Translations under genes and position numbers: made by a program
Notes under the pieces: generated by a model
Database searches by the model: none
What the model was told of the DNA's origin: nothing
What the model saw: only the letters and a program-made list of their open reading frames with translations
From: an uncultured bacterium
GTDB taxonomy: Bacteria; Bacteroidota; Bacteroidia; Bacteroidales; Muribaculaceae
Direction: 5' to 3'
Assembly: GCA_946184715.1 (NCBI GenBank)
Contig: CAMHGU010000066.1
Span: forward strand, 1 to 10,158
Length of the DNA: 10,158 nt
Shown here: positions 6,357 through 10,158 of the stretch, piece by piece
How the letters are laid out: each line of letters opens with the position of its first letter
Position numbering within the stretch: the first letter of the stretch is position 1

Positions 6357-6386
6357 GCCTCTCGCTTAGTAATCGACACATTAGAG

Positions 6387-6425
6387 GAGAAGGTCCGTAT
6401 CAAGCGATGCGGGCCTTCTTTCTGT
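6387..6425 (+). terminator. Intrinsic terminator of the lipoprotein gene
   Basis: Stem AAGGTCCGTATC (6390-6401) pairs with GATGCGGGCCTT (6406-6417), 12 pairs with two G-T wobbles and a 4-base AAGC loop. It can be extended by two or three pairs (GAG at 6387-6389 with CTT at 6418-6420). The right arm runs into CTTTCTGTT, a T-rich tail in the plus direction. The minus-strand side lacks a T-run, so it may not stop the Crp/Fnr transcript well. Confidence 0.85.
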
Positions 6426-6443
6426 TATGTCGGTGCTGCGGCG

Positions 6444-7121
6444 TCAGCGATGAAGCACGGCCATAAGGGCGTCGCGGTCGACGATGTCGATAGTGCTGTC
6501 GGTCAAGGCGATGATGCCCTGCTCGGCCATGGCGTGGAGTGTGGCCACGAGCTGCGTGCGCTTGGCGCCGAGCATCCAGCCCAGCTCGCGCTGCTTGAAG
6601 ATGAGGTGTATCTGCTCGGCACGCTTCGAAGTGAACATGTGCACAATGAATGCCAGCCGCTCCTCCACCGAGTTGTGGCGCATCGCCATCAGGGCCGATT
6701 GCCCTTTCTGCGCCAGGCGCGACGTGTAGTTGAGCATATTGAGCAGGAAGATGCGGTCGGCGGCGAGGATACGCATATACTCCTTTTTCGAAACCTCCAT
6801 AAATGAGCAATCAGAGGCGGCTGTGATGGTGTAGGGGTAGGTGGTGTTGAGCCCGAAGAAGTACTCGGCGCCGATTACGTCGGGGGCCGAAACCACCTGG
6901 CTGAGTGTCACGCGGTTGTTGAGAAAATTGGTGTCGAGGCGCACTCGGCCCGAGAGCACGAAGCGGAGGTCGCTACATTCATCGTCCATAAACGAGATGA
7001 TGGCGCCCTGCTCGTATTTGACAAACGAGAGGCGAATCTTCTCCACCACCTCGGCGATGCGCTCGCGCCCCACGCCTTGCAGCAGCGGTAATTGCAGCAG
7101 TTGGTCGTAAATGCTATCCAT
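6444..7121 (-). CDS. Crp/Fnr-family transcriptional regulator
   Basis: A 225-residue regulator. The N-terminal cyclic-nucleotide-binding-type barrel covers about residues 10-115 (LRFVLSGRVRLDT at 52-64, VIGAEYFFGL at 82-91), then the long dimerisation helix, then a Crp-type winged helix with helix-turn-helix at about 176-203 (FKQRELGWMLGAKRTQLVATLHAMAEQGII region). The Arg-Ser pair that holds cAMP phosphate in E. coli CRP is absent at the corresponding site (TTYPYTITAA), and the Fnr iron-sulfur Cys cluster is absent, so the signal is unknown. The start at 7121 is preferred over an in-frame ATG at 7175, because the promoter -7 box (7145-7152) lies between them. It is convergent with the lipoprotein gene and 72 bases after lysC. 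Targets unknown. Confidence 0.9.
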   Translation of the reverse strand: MDSIYDQLLQLPLLQGVGRERIAEVVEKIRLSFVKYEQGAIISFMDDECSDLRFVLSGRVRLDTNFLNNRVTLSQVVSAPDVIGAEYFFGLNTTYPYTITAASDCSFMEVSKKEYMRILAADRIFLLNMLNYTSRLAQKGQSALMAMRHNSVEERLAFIVHMFTSKRAEQIHLIFKQRELGWMLGAKRTQLVATLHAMAEQGIIALTDSTIDIVDRDALMAVLHR

Positions 7122-7144
7122 TAGGTTTTCAAAGTTTACAACTG

Positions 7145-7176
7145 CGAAGATAGCGAAATCCCCACGTAAATGCAAA
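7145..7176 (-). promoter_or_regulatory. Promoter of the Crp/Fnr-family gene
   Basis: On the minus strand: TTTG (7173-7176), 20 bases, TATCTTCG (7145-7152). The -33 is exact and the -7 is one base off TAnnTTTG. The start would be near 7141 with a leader of about 20 bases to the ATG at 7121. It lies in the 72-base gap after lysC, where no terminator hairpin with a T-tail is seen, so part of the regulator's transcript may also come from the upstream operon. Confidence 0.7.
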
Positions 7177-7193
7177 TCCTTGCGATGTCGATT

Positions 7194-8507
7194 TCAGAAC
7201 AGGGCGGCCGAGAGGGCTCGCAAGGCGTCCACTTTATAGGCTTGCGGTATGAGCAGCGAGATGTTGTGGTCGCTGCCGCCATAGGATATCATCCTGACCG
7301 GGATATGGCTCAGCGCTTGCATTATGGTGGCGTGAATGTGGCAATGCTTCCAGTGCATATCGCCCACAATCGACACAATCACCATATCGGTATCGACGGT
7401 GACGGTGCCGAAGGAGCGTAGCTCGCCGAGAATGCGGTCGAGGTCGCGGGTGCTATCCACGGTCACCGACACTGCTACCTCCGAGGTGGTGATGATGTCG
7501 ATTGGCGTGCGATAGGTCTCGAATACGGTGAACACCTTGCGTAGGAAGCCGTAGGCCAGATGCTTGCGGCCCGACTTGATGCGGATTGCCGTGATGCCGT
7601 CTTTGGCGGCTATGGCTTTGGCGCCGGGCTCGGCGGTGACGCAGTTGTGGATGATGGTGCCCGGCGATAGCGGGTCGAGCGAGTTGAGCAGCCGCACCGG
7701 TATGTTGTTGACCTTGGCGGGCTGCACACACGTGGGGTGCAGTATCTTGGCGCCGAAGTAGGCCAGCTCGGCAGCCTCTTCGAAGTGCAGCTCGTTGACG
7801 GGCGTGGTGCCCTCCACGTAGCGCGGGTCGTTGTTGTGCATGCCGTCGATGTCGGTCCATATCTGTATCTCTTCGGCTCCTATGGCGGCACCGATGAGCG
7901 AGGCGGTGTAGTCGCTGCCGCCGCGTTGCAGATTGTCGATGCGGCCGCGCGCGTCGCGGCATATAAAGCCTTCGGTGAGGTAGAGGTCGAAGCTGTCGGC
8001 GTCGGCCAGTCGCGGCGCGAGCGCTTCGCCTATGCGGGTGGTGTCGGGCTCGCTGTCGTCGTTGAGCGCAATGATATCCAGCGCCGGCAGGTACCCTACG
8101 CGGTAGCCCTGCGCTTGCAGATAGGCGCGCATCATAGCCACGCTCATCATTTCGCCCTGGGCCAGCAGGTCCTTCTCTTTGTCGACGGTAAAGGGTGCGA
8201 CGCATAGGGCGTGGACGGCGTCGAAGCGCTGCTTTATCGCCTCGGCGGCCCCGTCGTAGCCCACTTCGTTCGCGAAGAGCTCGCTCAGCGTGGCGGCGTA
8301 GTGGTCGTAGAGGTCGAGGGCCGTCTCTTTGGCGCCGTCGATGTTGCCTTTGTAGAGATAGTCGGCGATGGAGGCGAGGGTGTTGGTAGTGCCCGACATA
8401 GCCGAGAGCACCACTATGTTGCGGCCACGCTCGGCGATGAGCTTGGCCACGTGCTTAATGCGGGCGGCGGAGCCCACCGAGGTGCCGCCGAATTTCAGCA
8501 CTTTCAT
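7194..8507 (-). CDS. lysC: Aspartate kinase, monofunctional, lysine-sensitive type
   Basis: Phosphorylates L-aspartate to aspartyl-phosphate, the first step to lysine, threonine and methionine. At 437 residues it is the length of single-function aspartokinases, without a homoserine dehydrogenase domain. KFGGTSVG (5-12) and the kinase core QRGGSDYTASLIGAAIG (194-210) then WTDIDGMHNNDPR (217-229) are visible. Two ACT domains follow (about 305-375 and 378-437), with TTSEVAVSVTVDST (340-353), like the TTSEVSVALTLDTT of lysine-inhibited AKIII, so lysine feedback is likely but inferred. It is third in the purU-ftsE-lysC operon and its ATG overlaps the ftsE stop by 4 bases (ATGA), a sign of translational coupling. 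Confidence 0.94.
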   Translation of the reverse strand: MKVLKFGGTSVGSAARIKHVAKLIAERGRNIVVLSAMSGTTNTLASIADYLYKGNIDGAKETALDLYDHYAATLSELFANEVGYDGAAEAIKQRFDAVHALCVAPFTVDKEKDLLAQGEMMSVAMMRAYLQAQGYRVGYLPALDIIALNDDSEPDTTRIGEALAPRLADADSFDLYLTEGFICRDARGRIDNLQRGGSDYTASLIGAAIGAEEIQIWTDIDGMHNNDPRYVEGTTPVNELHFEEAAELAYFGAKILHPTCVQPAKVNNIPVRLLNSLDPLSPGTIIHNCVTAEPGAKAIAAKDGITAIRIKSGRKHLAYGFLRKVFTVFETYRTPIDIITTSEVAVSVTVDSTRDLDRILGELRSFGTVTVDTDMVIVSIVGDMHWKHCHIHATIMQALSHIPVRMISYGGSDHNISLLIPQAYKVDALRALSAALF

Positions 8508-9232
8508 TCTTCGGTAGCGGCTGTGTCGGGCTTTGCCGGCGATGCGTCAACGAGGTGCTTATCATCGCAGCGGAGGGTGCGGCTGGGGTACTCCTCCACG
8601 AGTTGCAGGTTGTGGGTAGCCATAATGACGGCGGCTTTGCCTTCGTCGGCCACACGGCGCAGCAGCTGCAGAATCTGCAGGCCGGTCTCCGGGTCGAGGT
8701 TGCCCGTGGGCTCGTCGGCGAGGATGAGCGAGGGCCGATTGAGCAGGGCGCGCGCGATGACGATGCGCTGTTGCTCGCCGCCTGAGAGCTCGTGGGGCAT
8801 CTTGTACGACTTATTGTCCATACCCACCTCTTTGAGCACCTGCTCTATGCGCTCGTCGATGTCGGCCTTGCGTTTCCAGCCCGTGGCGCGAAGCACGAAG
8901 GCCAGGTTGTCATATACCGACCGGTCAGTGAGCAGCTGGAAATCCTGAAACACCACGCCAATCTCGCGACGCAGCATCGGCACGTCGCGGCGGCGCAGGC
9001 TGTTGAGGTCCCACTCCATCACCGTGGCTTCGCCCTCGGCTACGGGTATCTCGGCGTAGAGCGACTTGATGAGCGTGCTCTTGCCGCTGCCCACCTTGCC
9101 TATGAGGTAAACAAATTCGCCCTTGGTCACCGTCAGGTCGATGCCTTTGAGTACTATAAGCTCCTTGCGATGAAGCTCCACGTTCTTGTAGCGTACCACC
9201 GTGGTGGCCGGCTTGCTATCGGTCTGTTTCAT
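8504..9232 (-). CDS. ftsE: Cell-division ABC ATPase FtsE-like
   Basis: A 242-residue ABC ATP-binding subunit. Walker A is GKVGSGKST (45-53), the Q-loop Gln is 96 in VVFQDFQLL, the signature is LSGGEQQR (149-156), Walker B is LILADEPTGNLD (169-180), and the H-loop His is 207 in ATHN. This motif set and the short length fit FtsE, which with the membrane protein FtsX controls septal peptidoglycan hydrolases. No FtsX gene is next to it in the window, a split that is often seen in Bacteroidetes. A LolD/MacB-type ATPase is the other possibility, as the families are close. It starts 4 bases after the purU stop and overlaps lysC by 4 bases. The C-terminal tail (DASPAKPDTAATEE) is low-complexity and probably disordered. 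Confidence 0.82.
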   Translation of the reverse strand: MKQTDSKPATTVVRYKNVELHRKELIVLKGIDLTVTKGEFVYLIGKVGSGKSTLIKSLYAEIPVAEGEATVMEWDLNSLRRRDVPMLRREIGVVFQDFQLLTDRSVYDNLAFVLRATGWKRKADIDERIEQVLKEVGMDNKSYKMPHELSGGEQQRIVIARALLNRPSLILADEPTGNLDPETGLQILQLLRRVADEGKAAVIMATHNLQLVEEYPSRTLRCDDKHLVDASPAKPDTAATEE

Positions 9233-9236
9233 ATCG

Positions 9237-10109
9237 TTATGCGAAAACTATGGTCTTGTTGTGATAGGTGAGAATCTTGCGCTGGATATGCTTCTCTACG
9301 GCTCGCGAGAGGACAATCTTCTCGAGGTCGCGCCCTTTGTGTACGAGGTCGGCAATGGTGTCGCGGTGGGTGATGCGCACGATGTCCTGCTCGATGATAG
9401 GCCCGGCATCGAGCTGCGCCGTCACGTAATGGCTCGAGGCTCCGATGAGCTTCACCCCGCGCTCGAATGCCGCGTGATAGGGTTTCGCGCCCACAAACGC
9501 CGGCAGAAACGAGTGGTGAATGTTGATGATACGGTTGGGGTAGCGGGCGATGAAATCCTCGCTCAGCACCTGCATATAGCGTGCCAGCACCACAAAGTCG
9601 ATGCCGTAGCGCTCCAGCAGCTCAAATTCCCGGGCTTCCATCTCGGCCTTGTTCTCTTTGGTGACCGGTATCACCTCAAAGGGGATTCCGAACTGCTCGC
9701 CCACGTGCTTGAGGTCGGGGTGGTTGCTCACGATAAGCGGTATCTCCACGTCCCAGTCGCCGGCGGTGTAGCGCGCCAGCAGGTCGTAGAGGCAGTGCGA
9801 CATCTTCGATACGAAGATTGCCATCCTCTGCCGCCGGCTCGTGAAGCTCAGGGAGTACTCCATCGAGAGACGCCGGGCGTAGAGCGTGTCGAAGTATTCG
9901 CTGATCTTCTCCTTCGGGATGGCAAACTGCGCCAGGTCCCACTCCACGCGCATATAGAAGATGCCGTTGACGCGGTCCACGTATTGGTCGAGATATAGGA
10001 TGTTGCCGCCATTGGTGTTGATAAACTCCGTGATGATGGCGATGATGCCTTTTTGGTCGGGGCAGTGCATCAGGAGCACCGCGTTGTCGCTATGTCGTTC
10101 TTTTTCCAT
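9237..10109 (-). CDS. purU: Formyltetrahydrofolate deformylase
   Basis: Hydrolyses 10-formyl-THF to formate and THF, feeding formate to PurT-type purine synthesis and balancing one-carbon pools. The 290 residues are the family length. An N-terminal ACT domain (about 8-90, with LLMHCPDQKGIIAIITEF) precedes a formyltransferase-like domain. The catalytic set is visible: Asn196 and His198 in INIHHSFLPAF and Asp234 in QLDAGPIIEQD, as in GART-type formyltransferases. The start at 10109 is preferred because the next Met (residue 14) would cut the first ACT strand. It is the first gene of an operon with ftsE (4-base gap) and lysC. The promoter is so close that the leader would be only about 5 bases. 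Confidence 0.95.
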   Translation of the reverse strand: MEKERHSDNAVLLMHCPDQKGIIAIITEFINTNGGNILYLDQYVDRVNGIFYMRVEWDLAQFAIPKEKISEYFDTLYARRLSMEYSLSFTSRRQRMAIFVSKMSHCLYDLLARYTAGDWDVEIPLIVSNHPDLKHVGEQFGIPFEVIPVTKENKAEMEAREFELLERYGIDFVVLARYMQVLSEDFIARYPNRIINIHHSFLPAFVGAKPYHAAFERGVKLIGASSHYVTAQLDAGPIIEQDIVRITHRDTIADLVHKGRDLEKIVLSRAVEKHIQRKILTYHNKTIVFA

Positions 10110-10118
10110 TTCAACCTA

Positions 10119-10149
10119 CAAAGTTAGTGCAAACCGAGAGCAATACAAA
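10119..10149 (-). promoter_or_regulatory. Promoter of the purU-ftsE-lysC operon
   Basis: On the minus strand: TTTG (10146-10149), 19 bases, TAACTTTG (10119-10126). Both elements are exact to the Bacteroidota consensus, the best match in the window. The predicted start near 10115 leaves only about 3-9 bases before the purU ATG, a near-leaderless transcript. Confidence 0.75.
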
Positions 10150-10158
10150 ATGCGCTTG

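Noticed and set aside
6353..6369. Small hairpin CTAAGC/GCTTAG over the lipoprotein stop codon
   Set aside because: Only six pairs and no T-run after it; the stronger hairpin at 6390-6417 is the likely terminator.
7122..7175. 18-residue N-terminal extension of the Crp/Fnr regulator
   Set aside because: The extension spans the promoter -7 element; the ATG at 7121 follows it at normal distance.
7453..8205. 250-codon minus-strand open frame in another frame of lysC
   Set aside because: The translation is Arg/His-rich low complexity, typical of an out-of-frame read of a GC-rich gene.
8211..8948. 245-codon plus-strand open frame spanning lysC and ftsE antisense
   Set aside because: It crosses the boundary of two well-supported minus-strand genes and shows no domain.
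9201..9998. 265-codon plus-strand open frame opposite purU
   Set aside because: It is antisense to a clear PurU and arises from GC-biased third codon positions.

Overview
This window looks like a chromosomal stretch of a Bacteroidales bacterium, possibly a gut Muribaculaceae-like lineage; the family placement is a guess. The evidence is the Bacteroidota promoter pattern (TTTG, 19-20 bases, TAnnTTTG) ahead of several genes, the absence of Shine-Dalgarno sequences, a BspA-type leucine-rich-repeat protein ending in a dockerin-like Ca-binding tail, and gene families with strong Bacteroidetes flavour. Base composition is GC-rich in genes and AT-rich between them. No phage, insertion sequence, CRISPR, tRNA or rRNA was seen. 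I found no clearly new multi-gene system. The unexplained material is mostly between genes.

Layout. Eight genes lie on the minus strand and one lipoprotein gene on the plus strand. Reading the minus strand from the right end: a promoter about 10 bases from the start codon drives purU (formyl-THF deformylase), ftsE (cell-division ABC ATPase) and lysC (aspartate kinase). These three are joined by a 4-base gap and a 4-base overlap. After 72 bases with its own promoter comes a Crp/Fnr-family regulator. It converges on the plus-strand Ala/Lys/Glu-rich lipoprotein gene, whose terminator lies between them. A divergent promoter region of about 200 bases then separates the lipoprotein gene from cysK-cysE, a two-gene cysteine synthesis operon 3 bases apart. 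Next is a second promoter driving a LacA/Maa-type sugar O-acetyltransferase and a flavin reductase-like protein. Last is the large secreted BspA-like protein.

How the genes work together. CysE makes O-acetylserine from serine and acetyl-CoA, and CysK converts it with sulfide to cysteine. The CysE C-terminus ends in the Asp-Gly-Ile tail type that docks into CysK. LysC opens the aspartate family pathway (lysine, threonine, methionine), and PurU links to formate and one-carbon supply for purines. The BspA-like protein and the lipoprotein are envelope or exported products.

Points of interest between genes: two short tandem arrays with different unit lengths, 9 bp (about 2444-2497) and 8 bp (5596-5635), each built on a palindromic core (CTAG or TCGA). 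The 8-bp array fills the predicted cysKE leader from the transcription start. There is also a 21-bp tandem repeat merging into a terminator hairpin (2344-2428), and overlapping perfect palindromes just after the lipoprotein promoter (5736-5751).
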